Assembly: GCA_035476575.1 (NCBI GenBank)
Contig: DATILL010000082.1
Span: forward strand, 4,811-68,810
DNA from: DATILL01 sp035476575
GTDB taxonomy: Bacteria > Actinomycetota > Actinomycetes > Mycobacteriales > JACQDL01
DNA: 64,000 bases
Reading direction: 5' to 3'
Both the position numbers and the translations under genes were made by a program. Below the pieces are notes generated by a model. It worked only from the letters and a program-made list of their open reading frames with translations, ran no database searches and was not told the DNA's origin. Within the stretch, counting starts at the first letter, position 1, and each line of letters starts with the position of its first letter. Shown here piece by piece: positions 27,599 to 41,732 of the stretch.

Positions 27599-28669
27599 AT
27601 GCGGCAGCTCGCCTTGTTACTCACTGTCCTCATCGGACTGTCCGGTTGCCACAGTCGAGCATCGGACGGCCAGCCCACGACACCCACCACCCCGGGCGGC
27701 GCCTCGACCGCCGGTGCACCGGGCAGTCCCCGGATCCTGACCCGTCAGCTAGAGGTTCCTTGGAGCATCGCGTTCCTCCCAGACGGAGACGCGCTGGTCA
27801 GCGAACGCGACACCGCCAGGATCCTAAAGGTGACACCGGCCGGCGCCGTGACCGAGGTACAACGGCTCAGTGAGGTCGTGCAGGCAGGCGAGGGAGGACT
27901 GCTTGGGCTGGCGGTGTCACCAGGTTACGCTACTGACAAGCTGATCTACGCCTATTACACCGCCGCGCAGGACAACCGGATCGCACGGTTCGTCCTCGGA
28001 CAGCCACCGCAGCCAATCCTCACCGGGATTCATAAAGCGGGTAACCATGACGGCGGCCGGATCGCGTTCGGTCCTGACGGCATGCTCTATGCCGGAGTCG
28101 GGGACGCGGCCGAGCCTGATCGCGCCCAAGATCCGACCGCGCTGAATGGCAAGGTGCTGCGGATGACGCCAGCCGGGAGGCCCGCGCCCGGCAACCCGTT
28201 CCCTGACTCGGTGGTCTACAGCTATGGACACCGCAATGTGCAGGGCTTGGCATGGGACTCCGCCGGCAGGCTGTACGCCTCGGAGTTTGGCCAGAACCAG
28301 TTCGACGAGATCAACCTGATCCAGCCCGGCCACAACTACGGCTGGCCGGTGGTGGAGGGTGCTGCCCATGACGCCAGGTACACCGAGCCACTCCTTACCT
28401 GGTCGACGGACCAGGCTTCACCGTCCGGCATAGCAATCCTTAACAGAACGCTGTACGTTGGAGCACTTCGCGGTCAACGGCTGTGGAGTGTTCCGCTGAC
28501 CGGCGATGGCGGGGTGGGCCAGCCGGTGGCGTTGTTCACCAACACTTATGGCCGGCTGCGGGCGGTGACCGCCGCGCCCGACGGATCCCTGTGGGTAGGC
28601 ACATCCAACCGGGACGGTCGCGGCACGCCGGTCCCCGACGACGACCGCATTCTGCGCATTACGCCCTGA
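27599..28669 (+). CDS. PQQ-dependent aldose sugar dehydrogenase-like lipoprotein
   Basis: 356 residues: lipobox LIGLSGC, Thr/Pro linker, then the YliI/Asd-type propeller. Active-site features are intact: His in KAGNHDGGRIAFGPDG, Arg in YGHRNVQGLAWD, calcium/PQQ region EFGQNQFDEINLIQPGHNYG and WSTDQASPSGIAI. Such enzymes oxidise aldoses at the outer face of the membrane using PQQ. PQQ synthesis genes are not in this window. It ends 94 bp before a strong bidirectional terminator. Confidence 0.9.
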   Translation: MRQLALLLTVLIGLSGCHSRASDGQPTTPTTPGGASTAGAPGSPRILTRQLEVPWSIAFLPDGDALVSERDTARILKVTPAGAVTEVQRLSEVVQAGEGGLLGLAVSPGYATDKLIYAYYTAAQDNRIARFVLGQPPQPILTGIHKAGNHDGGRIAFGPDGMLYAGVGDAAEPDRAQDPTALNGKVLRMTPAGRPAPGNPFPDSVVYSYGHRNVQGLAWDSAGRLYASEFGQNQFDEINLIQPGHNYGWPVVEGAAHDARYTEPLLTWSTDQASPSGIAILNRTLYVGALRGQRLWSVPLTGDGGVGQPVALFTNTYGRLRAVTAAPDGSLWVGTSNRDGRGTPVPDDDRILRITP

Positions 28670-28762
28670 CACCGTGTAAACCGCGAGGCATCCCATGAGA
28701 CAAACCGCCGTACCCGGCCACGATGTCACGTCGGTCGCCGGAGCCCCGAACCTCGAGACGTT

Positions 28763-28805
28763 GAGATGGCGCGTCTCGTGGTGGTCCCACGAGACGCGCC
28801 ATCTC
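28763..28805. terminator. Bidirectional terminator, 19-bp perfect stem
   Basis: GAGATGGCGCGTCTCGTGG (28763-28781) pairs without mismatch with 28787-28805 around a 5-nt loop. It lies between the convergent PQQ lipoprotein and subtilisin genes and can serve both. Confidence 0.9.
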
Positions 28806-28826
28806 GCTAGCCAGGTGCGGAGATGC

Positions 28827-30764
28827 CTAGCTCACGTTCAGCGCCGTGTCGTCCACCACGAAGGACGTCTGCAGGGAGATGTCTTCGGTACCGGTGAACA
28901 GCAGGGTTACCGTCTGGCCGGCAAACCCAGCCACGTTGAAGGTCTTCTGCGAGTAGCCGGCGGCGGCGTTCAGGTTCGAGTACGTCGCCAGCGTGGTCGA
29001 GCCGAGCTTCACGGTCAGCTTGTCGTACTGGATCGTCGTGGTCGTCTCCGCGGTGTCGATGTGCAACCAGAACGACAAGGTGTACGACGAGCACCCGGCC
29101 GGGATGGTGACCGACTGCGAGAGCGTGTCGGTATGGGTGACCCCATAGCCGTTCAGCCAGGCATTCCATGTACCACTGTGCGAGGCACGCAACCCAGTGT
29201 ACTGGCCGATCACACCGGCCGTCTGCGACCACGAGGTCGCACCGGACTCAAAGCCAGGGTTGGCCAGCTTCTGGCCCGGGCTCGAGCACCCGCCGCCACC
29301 ACCACCACTGATCGTCCAGGTGAAGGACGTCGACCCTGTGCCACCACCGCTCGCTGTCACCGTCACGTTGAAGGTGCCGGCCGCCGACGGCGTGCCGGAG
29401 ATCAGGCCGGAGGAGTTGATCGACAGCCCGGTCGGCAGCCCCGACGCGGACCATGTATACGGAGGAGTACCATCGGACGCCGTCATCTGCAGGTTGGTGG
29501 CGACACCGACGGTACCGGTCCGGTTACCGGGGTTGGTGACCACCGGACCGCCAGCGGTGGTGCCGGCGAACAGCAACCGGTTCGGCGAGCCGGCGCCGGG
29601 ATTGATCACCACGTTCGGGGTCGCAGCCGCGACGAGTGCGGAGCTGACCTGGGCGGGTGTGTCGTTAGGGTGCGTCGCCAGGTACAGCGCCGCTCCACCG
29701 GCCACGTGCGGGGTCGCCATCGACGTGCCGCTGATGGTGTTGGTCGCGGTGTCGTTGGTGTTCCACGACGAGGTGATGTTCACGCCGGGCGCGAAGATGT
29801 CGGTGCAGGTGCCGAAGTTGGAGAACGACGCCCGGTTGTCGTTGATGTCCGTGGCGTTCACGGTGATCGCGGTGGCCACCCGGGCCGGCGAGAAGTTGCA
29901 CGCGTCGGCGTTGGAGTTGCCCGATGCGATGGCGAACGTGACCCCGGAGGCAATTGCGTTGGCGACCGCGTTGTCCAGCGTGGTGTCCACGCCGCCACCG
30001 AGGCTCATGTTGGCCACGGCCGGCTTGATGGCGTTCGCCGCCACCCAGTTCACACCGTTGACGACACCGGCGGTGGTGCCGGAGCCGGCGCAGTCGAGCA
30101 CCTTGACCGCGACCAAGCTGACGCCCTTGGCGACGCCGTACTGCGATCCGCCGACCGTGCCGGCGACGTGTGTGCCGTGGCCGTTGCAGTCGGTGTTGTT
30201 GGCGTCAACTGCGTTGAAGCCCCATGTGGCCCGGCCGCCGAACGTCGTGTGCGTAATCCTGATGCCGGTGTCGACGATGTACGCGTGCACGTTGGTGGCC
30301 GTGGTCGAGTACGTGTAGCTGCTGTCCAACGGCAGGTTGCGCTGGTCAAGCCGGTCCAGCCCCCAGGACGGGGGGTTGGCCTGGCTGTCCAAGGTATGCA
30401 CCTCGGCGTCCTGCTGGACATATGTCACGCGGGAGTCGGCCGACAGCTTGCTTGCCTGAGCAGCACTCATCCGGGCGGCAAACCCGTGCAGGGCATGCTG
30501 CCAGGTGGCCCTGACCTGGCCACCGTACTGCTTGGTCAGCGCGGCCGCGGTCTGCGGGATGGCCGAGACCGGGGTGACGTTGTCCTTGAGCACCACGATG
30601 TAGCTGTTCGGTACGGCCTTGGCGCCAGCTACGGTCCGTACGTTGCCGGTGGTGGCACCGGCAGGGCTCGCGGTCACCACGCCCGCGGCCACCATGGCGG
30701 CGGCTGCCGCACAACCGAGTGTCGCCGCAAACACGCGGCGACGGCGATGAGGGGGGTTCGCCAT
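28827..30764 (-). CDS. Secreted subtilisin-like protease with C-terminal beta domains (S8)
   Basis: 645 residues. The signal peptide starts [20 protein letters not shown], and an I9 propeptide follows ([20 protein letters not shown], to ~residue 125). The aqualysin/proteinase-K type catalytic domain has Asp in [17 protein letters not shown], His in [15 protein letters not shown] and Ser in [20 protein letters not shown] putative-Ig domain ([20 protein letters not shown]), a Gly linker and a C-terminal beta-sandwich ([15 protein letters not shown]) are likely binding modules. ATG 30764 has AGGAGG 7 nt upstream. It presumably hydrolyses extracellular protein. Confidence 0.93.
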   Translation of the reverse strand: MANPPHRRRRVFAATLGCAAAAAMVAAGVVTASPAGATTGNVRTVAGAKAVPNSYIVVLKDNVTPVSAIPQTAAALTKQYGGQVRATWQHALHGFAARMSAAQASKLSADSRVTYVQQDAEVHTLDSQANPPSWGLDRLDQRNLPLDSSYTYSTTATNVHAYIVDTGIRITHTTFGGRATWGFNAVDANNTDCNGHGTHVAGTVGGSQYGVAKGVSLVAVKVLDCAGSGTTAGVVNGVNWVAANAIKPAVANMSLGGGVDTTLDNAVANAIASGVTFAIASGNSNADACNFSPARVATAITVNATDINDNRASFSNFGTCTDIFAPGVNITSSWNTNDTATNTISGTSMATPHVAGGAALYLATHPNDTPAQVSSALVAAATPNVVINPGAGSPNRLLFAGTTAGGPVVTNPGNRTGTVGVATNLQMTASDGTPPYTWSASGLPTGLSINSSGLISGTPSAAGTFNVTVTASGGGTGSTSFTWTISGGGGGGCSSPGQKLANPGFESGATSWSQTAGVIGQYTGLRASHSGTWNAWLNGYGVTHTDTLSQSVTIPAGCSSYTLSFWLHIDTAETTTTIQYDKLTVKLGSTTLATYSNLNAAAGYSQKTFNVAGFAGQTVTLLFTGTEDISLQTSFVVDDTALNVS

Positions 30765-31031
30765 GTGGGTCCTCCTGGGGACGCACGTGGGCGGGCCGAG
30801 GGTGTAACCCGCCGATGGGCCGAACGGCGTAACCCCTCATCAGGCATCCCCGCTCGATCGAGCAGCGGCCTACGAGGCGGACAATGGGAAGAGGGGCAAA
30901 CCGTACGGAGAATGTCGCGGAATATATCGGCAGTCGGCCGATCCGGAATAGCCTTTCCAGCCCAGTTATGGCCTGACACTATGGATGACCGACGCTACCC
31001 TCCCGCCGCCAACCGCCTGCAGACCCCCGGC

Positions 31032-32531
31032 CTAACTCTCGACACCGAGCCGCTCCAGCACCAGCGCCCGGACAACCGCTGCGTCCGCCTGCCCGCGGGT
31101 AGCCTTCATCACCGCGCCGACGATCGGACCGACCGCCTGCACCTTGCCGCCGCGGATTTTCGCCACCACGTCTGGTTGAGCCGCGATCGCCTGGTCCACG
31201 GCGGCACCGAGGGCACCGGTGTCACTCACCGTACGCAGGGCTCGCTCCGCGACGATCTCATCCGGACTCCTGCCAGCCTCCAGGACGCCGTCGACCACCT
31301 GCCGGGCCAACCCATCGGACAGCGTGCCGTCCGCGACCAGGGCGATCACCCGGGCCACCTGGACCGGTGTGATCCCGAGCTCGGCCGGACTGATCTCGGC
31401 CGCGTTCGCCTGCTGGGCCAGGTAGCCAAGCCACCACTTGCGCGCCTGCTCCACAGGGGCGCCCGCTGCCGCCGTCTCCGCCACCAGGTCGGTCACCCCG
31501 GCGTTTGCCATTGCCCGCATGTCCTTCGGGTCGGCGCCGAGCTCGGCCGCCAGCCGGGCGCGCCGGGCGGCGGGCAGTTCCGGCAAGGCCGCCCGGAGCC
31601 GCTCCACCCACTCAGCGTCGGGAGCGATCGGCACCAGGTCCGGCTCCGGGAAGTACCGGTAGTCGGTGGCCTCCTCCTTGCTCCGGCCGGACGTTGTCGT
31701 GCCGGTTTCCTCGTGGAAATGCCTGGTCTCCTGGATGACCCGGCCGCCCGAGTCCAGCACCGCGGCCTGCCGGCACATCTCGAACCGGACCGCACGCTCC
31801 ACGCTGCGCAACGAGTTGACATTCTTGGTCTCGGTGCGGGTGCCCCATCCCTCGCCGGGCCGGTTCAGCGACACGTTGACGTCGCAGCGCAGCGAGCCCT
31901 GCTCCATCCGCACGTCCGACACCCCGAGCACCCGGCAGATCTCGCGCAGCTCGCTGACGTACGCCCGGGCCACCTCCGGGGCCAGCGCGCCGGCACCGGA
32001 CAACGGCCTGGTGACCACCTCGACCAGTGGGATGCCGGCACGGTTGTAGTCGACGAGGGAGTGGGTGGCGCCATGGATCCGGCCCGTGGACCCACCGATG
32101 TGCGAACTCTTGCCGGTGTCCTCCTCCAGATGCACCCGCTCGATCCCGATCCGGTAGGGCTGGCCGGCCACCTCGATGTCCAGGTGTCCGTCCGAGCACA
32201 GCGGCTCGTCGTACTGGCTGATCTGAAAGTTCTTTGGCATGTCCGGGTAGAAGTAGTTCTTCCGGGCGAACCGGCACCACGGCGAGATCGAGCAGCTCAG
32301 CGCCAGGCCGAGCCGGATCGTGTGTTCGATCGCCGCCGCGTTCGCCACCGGCAGGCTGCCCGGCAGACCGAGGCAGACCGGGCAGACCTGGGTGTTCGGG
32401 GCCGCGCCGAACGTCGTGGCACAGCCGCAGAACATCTTCGAGGCGGTACCCAGCTCGACGTGCGTCTCCAGCCCGAGCACCGGCTCGTACCGGGAGAGGA
32501 CCTCGTCGAATGATGGCAGCGCGAGCGTCAC
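31032..32531 (-). CDS. gatB: Asp/Glu-tRNA amidotransferase subunit B
   Basis: 499 residues. GatB binds misacylated Glu-tRNA-Gln (and Asp-tRNA-Asn) and activates it for amidation. Motifs: [18 protein letters not shown] (zinc-site Cys), [33 protein letters not shown] and [14 protein letters not shown], with a C-terminal YqeY-like helical tRNA-binding domain. Its GTG start overlaps the gatA stop as GTGA. The usual order gatC-gatA-gatB is kept. Confidence 0.97.
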   Translation of the reverse strand: MTLALPSFDEVLSRYEPVLGLETHVELGTASKMFCGCATTFGAAPNTQVCPVCLGLPGSLPVANAAAIEHTIRLGLALSCSISPWCRFARKNYFYPDMPKNFQISQYDEPLCSDGHLDIEVAGQPYRIGIERVHLEEDTGKSSHIGGSTGRIHGATHSLVDYNRAGIPLVEVVTRPLSGAGALAPEVARAYVSELREICRVLGVSDVRMEQGSLRCDVNVSLNRPGEGWGTRTETKNVNSLRSVERAVRFEMCRQAAVLDSGGRVIQETRHFHEETGTTTSGRSKEEATDYRYFPEPDLVPIAPDAEWVERLRAALPELPAARRARLAAELGADPKDMRAMANAGVTDLVAETAAAGAPVEQARKWWLGYLAQQANAAEISPAELGITPVQVARVIALVADGTLSDGLARQVVDGVLEAGRSPDEIVAERALRTVSDTGALGAAVDQAIAAQPDVVAKIRGGKVQAVGPIVGAVMKATRGQADAAVVRALVLERLGVES

Positions 32532-34060
32532 TGTGTATGTCCCAGCTCAGGAGCGTCGGTCGGGAAAGGATGGCCACGACGAGCGTCCAGCGCGGCCTCA
32601 ACGGCGGCGGCCACCCGGTAGCACCGGTCGTCGGCCAGCGCCGGGGCCATGATCTGCAGACCGACCGGCAGCGGCGTCGCGGAGCCAGGTGCGGTGGACA
32701 GTCCACAGGGGACGGAGATAGCCGGGACGCCGGCCAGCGACGCCGGCAGGGTGCACAGGTCGCTCGCATACATGGCCAGCGGGTCGGCGGTCCGCTCGCC
32801 GATCTTGAACGCCACGAACGGCGAGGTCGGGCTGACCAGCACGTCACACCGCTCGTACGCTACCGCGAAGTCCCGACTGATCAGGGTGCGGACCTTCTGC
32901 GCCTGGCCGTAGTACGCATCGTAGTAACCGCTGGACAGGGCGTAGGTGCCGAGGATGATCCGGCGCTTGACCTCCGGACCGAAACCAGCGTCCCGGGTCA
33001 GCGACATCACCTCCTCCAGGGCGCGTGCGCCGTCGTCGCCGACCCGCAGGCCATAGCGCACCGCGTCGAACCGTGCCAGGTTGGACGAGCATTCGCTGGG
33101 CGTGATCAGGTAGTACGCGGGCAGGGCGTAGTCGAAGTGTGGGCAGGAGACCTCGGTGATCTCGGCCCCCAGCTCCTTCAACAGCGCGACCGCCTGCTGA
33201 AACGACTCCAGCACCCCGGCCTCGTACCCTTCGCCACCGAGCTCGCGGACCACCCCGACCCGCAGTCCGTCCAGATCGCCGGTCGCGCCGGTCCGGGCCG
33301 CCGCGGCCAGCGCCGGAACCGGCACGTCGATGCTGGTCGAGTCCAGCGGGTCGTGGCCGCCGATCGCCTCGTGCAGCAACGCGGCGTCCAACACGGTGCG
33401 GGCCAGCGGGCCGGCCTGGTCGAGGCTGGAGGAGAACGCGACGAGGCCATACCGGGACACCCCGCCGTACGTCGGCTTATGCCCAACCACGCCGGTGGCT
33501 GCGGCCGGCTGCCGGGTCGAACCGCCTGTGTCGGTGCCGATCGCCAGCGGCGCCTCGAACGCTGCCACCGACGCGGACGATCCACCGGACGACCCGCCTG
33601 GCACCCGGGACAGGTCCCACGGGTTGCGGGTCGGGCCGTATGCGGAGTTTTCGGTGGACGAGCCCATCGCGAACTCGTCCATGTTGACCTTGCCGAGGAT
33701 CACGATGCCGGCGTCCTTCAGCCGGGCTGTCACCGTGGCGTCGTACGGCGGCACCCAGCCTTGGAGAATCTTCGAGCCGCAGGTGGTCGGGATGCCCTTG
33801 GTGACGATGACGTCCTTGAGCGCCAGCGGTACACCGGCCAGCGGACCGAGCGGCTCGCCGGCCGCCCGCTTGTCGTCGACCGCCTTCGCGGCGGCCAGCG
33901 CCCCGTCGGCGTCGACGTGCAGGAAGGCGTGCACCTGGGAGTCGACGGCGGAGATCCGGTCCAGGTGGGCCTGCGCAACCTCGACGGCGGACACCTCACC
34001 GCTCGCGACCACCGCGGCGATACCGGCCGCGGGGAGCCTGGTGAGCTCAGCGGCGCTCAC
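32528..34060 (-). CDS. gatA: Asp/Glu-tRNA amidotransferase subunit A
   Basis: A 510-residue amidase-signature subunit that releases ammonia from glutamine for the transamidation. The Ser-cisSer-Lys triad is carried in [12 protein letters not shown] (Lys), [13 protein letters not shown] (cis-Ser) and [17 protein letters not shown] (nucleophilic Ser). It starts 76 bp after gatC. Full length and intact. Confidence 0.97.
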   Translation of the reverse strand: MSAAELTRLPAAGIAAVVASGEVSAVEVAQAHLDRISAVDSQVHAFLHVDADGALAAAKAVDDKRAAGEPLGPLAGVPLALKDVIVTKGIPTTCGSKILQGWVPPYDATVTARLKDAGIVILGKVNMDEFAMGSSTENSAYGPTRNPWDLSRVPGGSSGGSSASVAAFEAPLAIGTDTGGSTRQPAAATGVVGHKPTYGGVSRYGLVAFSSSLDQAGPLARTVLDAALLHEAIGGHDPLDSTSIDVPVPALAAAARTGATGDLDGLRVGVVRELGGEGYEAGVLESFQQAVALLKELGAEITEVSCPHFDYALPAYYLITPSECSSNLARFDAVRYGLRVGDDGARALEEVMSLTRDAGFGPEVKRRIILGTYALSSGYYDAYYGQAQKVRTLISRDFAVAYERCDVLVSPTSPFVAFKIGERTADPLAMYASDLCTLPASLAGVPAISVPCGLSTAPGSATPLPVGLQIMAPALADDRCYRVAAAVEAALDARRGHPFPTDAPELGHTQ

Positions 34061-34136
34061 TGTTCGCCTCCGCGTTCGCTTCGCCCCTCGCGGCCCACGC
34101 CGGCCGCTCGACGCCTACTCGCTGTCGGCTCACGGC

Positions 34137-34439
34137 TCAGGCCTCCTCGTCCAGGATGCGGGGCACCCGGAACCGGCCGTCCTCCGCGGCCGGAGCCATG
34201 GCCAGCACCTGGTCGGGGGCAAGGGACGGGCGGACGGTGTCGGGTCGGAGGACGTTGGTGAGCAGGACGGCGTGCGACGTGGGCGGTATATCTTCCGCGG
34301 CGACCTCCTGGACCCGCGCCACGGACTGCAGGATGACGTCGAGCTGCCCGGCGAAGGTGTCCAGCTCCTCGTCAGTCACCGCCAGCCTGGCCAGCCGCGC
34401 GAGGTGCGCCACCTCGTCGCGGGTGATGCCGTCAGCCAT
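34137..34439 (-). CDS. gatC: Asp/Glu-tRNA amidotransferase subunit C
   Basis: A 100-residue GatC that wraps around GatA and stabilises the complex. [20 protein letters not shown] at the N-terminus and [11 protein letters not shown] in the middle are typical. It is the first gene of the gatCAB operon. The divergent ACT gene starts 185 bp away. Confidence 0.95.
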   Translation of the reverse strand: MADGITRDEVAHLARLARLAVTDEELDTFAGQLDVILQSVARVQEVAAEDIPPTSHAVLLTNVLRPDTVRPSLAPDQVLAMAPAAEDGRFRVPRILDEEA

Positions 34440-34624
34440 CCGCCGTTCCTTTCCGATCGCACCGTTCGGGGATCGTCCGAGTCTACGGGTCGGGCATCGT
34501 GGCCCGACCCGGGCTGGCCGGCCGGCCAGCCGAACAAGCCCACGTCGGCGAAATGCCTCGGATCCTGGGATAGTGCAGGATGGCGTCTTGGCCAGTCGAG
34601 ACGCTGGACCCCGAGGAGGGGAAA

Positions 34625-35287
34625 GTGTCCTATCTGCTGCGGGTCGTTGTCCCTGACCAGCCTGGCACCCTCGGCGCGGTGGCCACCGCGCTCGGCCAGA
34701 CCGGCGCGGACATCGTGAGCGTGGACATCGTCGAGCGCACCCGGGGCCAGGCGGTCGACGACCTCGTGGTCGACCTGCCGTACGGCCGGATGCCAGACGT
34801 GCTGGTCACCGCGGCCACGTCGGTGCCCGGGGTGCTGGTGGAGTCGATCCGACCGTACGGCGGCGGGCCGCTGGACACCTCCCGCGAGCTGGAGGTTATC
34901 GAGGCGATGGCCGAGCGGCCGGCCGACGCGATCATCGAGCTGGCGACCGCGCTGCCTCGGATCTTCCGGGCCGGGTGGGCGGTGGTCGTGTACCGGCTGG
35001 ACGACGGCTACGTCCTGCGGGCCGCCAGCGCGGCCGCGCCGGAGATGGCGGAGGTCAGGCTGCCGTGGCTGCCGGTGGCCAAGGCGGTCGTGTTGGAGCC
35101 TGAGGACGACTGGGTGCCGACGTCCTGGCAGAACCTCGGGACCGAGCTGGTCGCGGCTCCACTCGGCGTGCCGGAGCGGGCGGTGCTGCTGGGCCGGCCG
35201 GGCGGGCCGGCGTTCCGCAGCGGCGAGGTGATGCGGCTGGCCCACCTGACCGGCATCGCCGCCACCGTGCTGGCCGCCGCCCGATAG
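34625..35287 (+). CDS. ACT domain-containing protein
   Basis: 220 residues with an N-terminal ACT domain ([20 protein letters not shown] ... [13 protein letters not shown], residues 3-70) and a C-terminal region of unknown fold. ACT domains bind amino acids, so it may sense one. I place the start at GTG 34625, which has AGGAGG five bases upstream and begins the ACT strand directly. An ATG at 34580 would add 15 residues. Conserved next to gatC in actinobacteria. Its last 39 bases are duplicated beyond the neighbouring vapBC genes. Confidence 0.82.
   Translation: MSYLLRVVVPDQPGTLGAVATALGQTGADIVSVDIVERTRGQAVDDLVVDLPYGRMPDVLVTAATSVPGVLVESIRPYGGGPLDTSRELEVIEAMAERPADAIIELATALPRIFRAGWAVVVYRLDDGYVLRAASAAAPEMAEVRLPWLPVAKAVVLEPEDDWVPTSWQNLGTELVAAPLGVPERAVLLGRPGGPAFRSGEVMRLAHLTGIAATVLAAAR
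35243..35281. repeat. 39-bp direct repeat flanking vapBC (left copy)
   Basis: The left copy is the 3' end of the ACT gene. The right copy is at 35936-35974 on the same strand, 36 of 39 bases identical, beginning CACCTGACCGGCATCGC. The vapBC module lies exactly between them. The similarity resumes further right (GTGCTG...GGTAGCG), as if the whole gene tail was duplicated. It fits insertion of the module by a duplication or homology-based event. Confidence 0.8.
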
Positions 35288-35312
35288 CGTTCCCGCCCGC
35301 TCGCCGGCCGAG

Positions 35313-35711
35313 CTACGGCGCAACAGCCAGCGGATATCGCTCGGCGATGAACCGAAAGTCGCGATCACCATGCACTACCGTCACCTCGTTACGTGCGGCC
35401 ACCGCAGCGATCAAGCAGTCAATCATGCTGCGGGGGGTGAATCCCGACCACCGGGTCATTCGGTAGATCTTGGCGGCTTCGTGGTAGTCGAGCTGGGCGT
35501 GGACCTGGAGAATCGGGAACGCCCCGACCAGCTTTTCGGTCTGGTCGATCGTCCTGGGTCCGGCGCCAGCCAGCAGTTCCATGATCACTGGCTCGGTCAG
35601 ATGCACGGCGTGATCGTCCCGGATCAAACGATCGACGTACTCACATGACGGCGAGCCTGTGTCGCGGGCGTACTCGATCCACGCCGAGGTGTCAACGAGG
35701 TACGACGTCAC
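35313..35711 (-). CDS. vapC: VapC-type PIN-domain toxin
   Basis: A 132-residue PIN-domain ribonuclease toxin. Acidic metal ligands are visible in [14 protein letters not shown], in [11 protein letters not shown] (Glu), [11 protein letters not shown] (Asp) and [14 protein letters not shown] (Asp). VapC toxins cut tRNA or rRNA when not neutralised. Its GTG overlaps the antitoxin stop as GTGA, the classic vapBC arrangement. The gene appears intact. It reads toward the ACT gene end, 25 bp away. Confidence 0.93.
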   Translation of the reverse strand: MTSYLVDTSAWIEYARDTGSPSCEYVDRLIRDDHAVHLTEPVIMELLAGAGPRTIDQTEKLVGAFPILQVHAQLDYHEAAKIYRMTRWSGFTPRSMIDCLIAAVAARNEVTVVHGDRDFRFIAERYPLAVAP

Positions 35712-35923
35712 GGCATGTGCTCGACTGGCTCGCTGTCCCGCATCGCGTCCAAGTCGCCCTCCCAGCCCATCCCGCGCAGGCTGAGCAGGAACTCCTTCGT
35801 GACGGGCGTGCCGACGAGCCGGCGAAGGCCGAGGTCCACGGCCTCCTTCTTGGTCTTCAAGCTGTACTTGCGCATGGCGGCGGCGACCAGCTCGTCATCC
35901 AGGTCGATGTTTGTGCGTGTCAT
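35708..35923 (-). CDS. vapB: VapB-type antitoxin
   Basis: 71 residues. An N-terminal ribbon-helix-helix domain ([20 protein letters not shown] ... [11 protein letters not shown]) binds DNA, and an acidic C-terminal tail ([13 protein letters not shown]) is expected to wrap the toxin. ATG 35923 starts the RHH. A -10-like TACCTT at 35935-35930 suggests a nearly leaderless mRNA. Autoregulation by VapBC is expected. Confidence 0.9.
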   Translation of the reverse strand: MTRTNIDLDDELVAAAMRKYSLKTKKEAVDLGLRRLVGTPVTKEFLLSLRGMGWEGDLDAMRDSEPVEHMP

Positions 35924-35939
35924 ACACCAAAGGTACACC
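35923..35939 (-). promoter_or_regulatory. Direct-repeat operator of vapBC
   Basis: TACACC occurs at 35923-35928 and 35934-35939, 11 bp apart (one helical turn), spanning the start codon and the -10-like element. Ribbon-helix-helix antitoxins usually bind such repeats. Confidence 0.5.
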
Positions 35940-36233
35940 TGACCGGCATCGCTGCCACCGTGCGGGCCGCCACCGTGCTGTCTCGCCACCCGGTAGCGGG
36001 GCGCCAGGTAGCTCCGCTCTTGGTCAACGTCAGCAGTCTCCCCCGATGGCAGTGGGCACGGCATATTTGAGGCTCTGCCTGGGTCGCGGGGAGATCATCA
36101 GCTATCTGGTCTTGTTCAGACTGTGCGTTTAAGGGTTTTCTGCCTGCCTCAATTGTGTCGATAGCCGGATAATCAGGCTGTTCCCTATACCGCCGACGGC
36201 GACCCCGCGCGGCGGTCGAGATGAAGGATCGGC

Positions 36234-36640
36234 GTGATCGACAAGGTGAGGGGCGCTCGATTACAGCGATGCTGGCATGCGGCTATCGTCGCGGCCACCG
36301 TCGTGGGTGGGCTCGTCGGGTGCGCCCCAGTGGGACCAGAATCCCTACATTCGTGCTCGCCCGACTACATTAACTCCAATGATCTTGGCCGGCTATCGGT
36401 CCAGCAACGTGGTCCCGGCGAACCCGTCGCATGGGGGTGTACCCGAAACAGCAGGCCGGGCGGTACATGGTCCGCGTTTACTCCGGCGACCGGAAGGTTG
36501 ACGGCAAAGACCAGGACTATCCGCCGCATGGCTCGGTGCCACCGACGAGGTACAAGTCTGGACAGACCTTCTTTGTCACCGGCACGATCGACACCGGAAG
36601 CGTGATCCAGAAGTTCTACATCAAGTGCGTGCTGGCGTGA
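36234..36640 (+). pseudogene. Frameshifted small lipoprotein
   Basis: GTG 36234 (GAAGGATC upstream) starts a lipoprotein signal ending VVGGLVGC. The frame reads to GPGEPVAWG. A one-base indel in a run of five G at about 36433 then shifts it to GVYPKQQAGRYMVRVYSGDR ... KSGQTFFVTGTIDTGS ... FYIKCVLA, which stops at 36640. The joined protein is ~135 residues, exported, with no recognised family. The homopolymer location means a sequencing error is possible. Confidence 0.6.
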
Positions 36641-36645
36641 GGGCG

Positions 36646-37146
36646 ATGGGAAGCACACGGGAGCCGAGTTGGGGCGCGGGCAGAATCAGTGCCGCCGTCG
36701 CCTTCATCGGCGCACGCCTGCGGGCTGACTTCGCGGACACTGGCCTCCCCCGGATCGACTTCCGAAATGACCCGAGCTGGGCGGCCGACGGACACGCGCC
36801 TCACACCGGAACCCACGGCTGGCAACTCCCCAGCGACGTGATCGTCCAGTGCGGCGGACATGAGTTCCCGCTCGGCCTGGAGCACGGCGTCGAGTCGGCG
36901 TGCGCGGCTGCGGCGGACGCACTGCAGGACGACGTGATCGGCCGCTCCGGGCAGCCGTGGCCCGAGCTGCGCAGCGCGGACGGGGTGTTCGTCGGCGTGC
37001 TCGAACCGCGGTTGCAGCCGGGCGGGCTGGCGCACTGGCGGCTGCACGACGAGCCGTTCTGCGCCGTGGGGCACCTGGCTGGCGCGGTCGCGGCGGCCGG
37101 GCTGGCCATCGTCCCGGTCAAGCACGGTACGGCGGCCGGCGGCTGA
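36646..37146 (+). CDS. Conserved hypothetical protein
   Basis: About 166 residues with GAGRISAAVAFIGARLRADF, an immunity- or enzyme-like acidic region and WRLHDEPFCAVGHLAGAVAA near the end. I do not recognise a functional domain. ATG 36646 was chosen because GAGGG lies directly upstream. GTG 36625 is also in frame and would overlap the preceding gene. It converges on ligA, 44 bp away. Confidence 0.6.
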   Translation: MGSTREPSWGAGRISAAVAFIGARLRADFADTGLPRIDFRNDPSWAADGHAPHTGTHGWQLPSDVIVQCGGHEFPLGLEHGVESACAAAADALQDDVIGRSGQPWPELRSADGVFVGVLEPRLQPGGLAHWRLHDEPFCAVGHLAGAVAAAGLAIVPVKHGTAAGG

Positions 37147-37190
37147 CGATCATCGAGCTGTGGTCGCTGATGGAGGTCAACGGGCGACAG

Positions 37191-40585
<3,395 letters not shown>

Positions 40586-40664
40586 GGCCGCAGCGTACGG
40601 CCGGCGGTCGCCCTGCCTCATGCCGGGCGGGGTCGGGGGCCTGCGCGCTCGGCGGGCCGAGCGG

Positions 40665-41732
40665 TCAGCGGCCGGCGTGCTCGATCGTGGCGCTGCCGAG
40701 CACGGTGTCGCCGTCGTACAGCACGACCGCCTGGCCGGGCGCGACCCCCCGCTGCGGCTGGTGCAACCGTACGGTGAGCCGGTCCGGGCCGACCGCGACG
40801 GTGGCTGACGAGACCTGGCCGTGCGCGCGGAGCTGGGCGGCGCAGCGCAGGCTGGCCGCGGCTGGCGGCCGGACCGTCCACACCGGACGGACGCCGACCA
40901 CCTCGGTTACGTCCAGCAGCTCGGCCGGGCCCACCCTGACGGTGTTGCGGACCGGCGAGATGTCCAGCACGTAGCGTGGCCGGCCGTCCGGCGCCGGACG
41001 GCCGATCCGCAGCCCCCGGCGCTGCCCGACGGTGTAGGCGAAGGCGCCGTCGTGGCTGCCGACCACCGCGCCGGTCGTGGCGTCCACAATGTCGCCCGGC
41101 CGCTCGCCCAGCCTGCCGCGCAGGAAGCCGCGGGTGTCGCCGTCGGCGATGAAGCAGATGTCGTGGCTGTCCGGCTTGTCGGCTACCGCCAGGCCGCGTC
41201 GGGCGGCCTCGGCCCGGACCTCGGCCTTGGTCGAGCCGCCCAGCGGGAAGATCGCGTGCCTGAGCTGCTCGGGGGTGAGCACGGCGAGCACGTAAGACTG
41301 GTCCTTGCCGGCGTCCACCGACCGGCGCAGCACGCCGCCGGACAGTCGGGCGTGGTGCCCGGTCACGACCGCGTCGAAGCCCAGCGCCCGCGCCCGGTCG
41401 AGCACCGCGGCGAACTTGATCCGCTCGTTGCAGCGCAGGCAGGGGTTGGGGGTGCGGCCGGCGGCGTACTCCGCGACGAAGTCGTCGACCACCTCGGCGG
41501 CGAACCGCTCGGCCAGGTCCCACACGTAGAACGGGATGCCCAGCACGTCGGCGGTCCGGCGGGCGTCCCGGGCGTCCTCGATCGTGCAGCAGCCGCGGGC
41601 GCCATGCCGGAGCGTGCCCGGCGCCGGTGACAGGGCCAGGTGGACGCCCGTCACGTCGTAGCCGGCGTCGACCGCCCGCGCGGCCGCCACGGCGGAGTCC
41701 ACCCCGCCGCTCATCGCCGCCAGCACCCGCAC
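40665..41732 (-). CDS. mnmA: tRNA-specific 2-thiouridylase
   Basis: A 355-residue enzyme that thiolates U34 of tRNA-Lys, -Glu and -Gln, using sulfur delivered from a cysteine desulfurase such as the one encoded ~1 kb upstream. PP-loop [17 protein letters not shown], catalytic Cys pair in [14 protein letters not shown] and [13 protein letters not shown], and [12 protein letters not shown] toward the C-terminus. GTG 41732 gives the family N-terminus [10 protein letters not shown]. Separated from the desulfurase gene only by a broken HipA-like gene. Confidence 0.96.
   Translation of the reverse strand: MRVLAAMSGGVDSAVAAARAVDAGYDVTGVHLALSPAPGTLRHGARGCCTIEDARDARRTADVLGIPFYVWDLAERFAAEVVDDFVAEYAAGRTPNPCLRCNERIKFAAVLDRARALGFDAVVTGHHARLSGGVLRRSVDAGKDQSYVLAVLTPEQLRHAIFPLGGSTKAEVRAEAARRGLAVADKPDSHDICFIADGDTRGFLRGRLGERPGDIVDATTGAVVGSHDGAFAYTVGQRRGLRIGRPAPDGRPRYVLDISPVRNTVRVGPAELLDVTEVVGVRPVWTVRPPAAASLRCAAQLRAHGQVSSATVAVGPDRLTVRLHQPQRGVAPGQAVVLYDGDTVLGSATIEHAGR

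Noticed and set aside
28695..32513. Long plus-strand open frame of 1272 codons
   Set aside because: Antisense to the second subtilisin and gatB; low-complexity composition, no start signal, no family.
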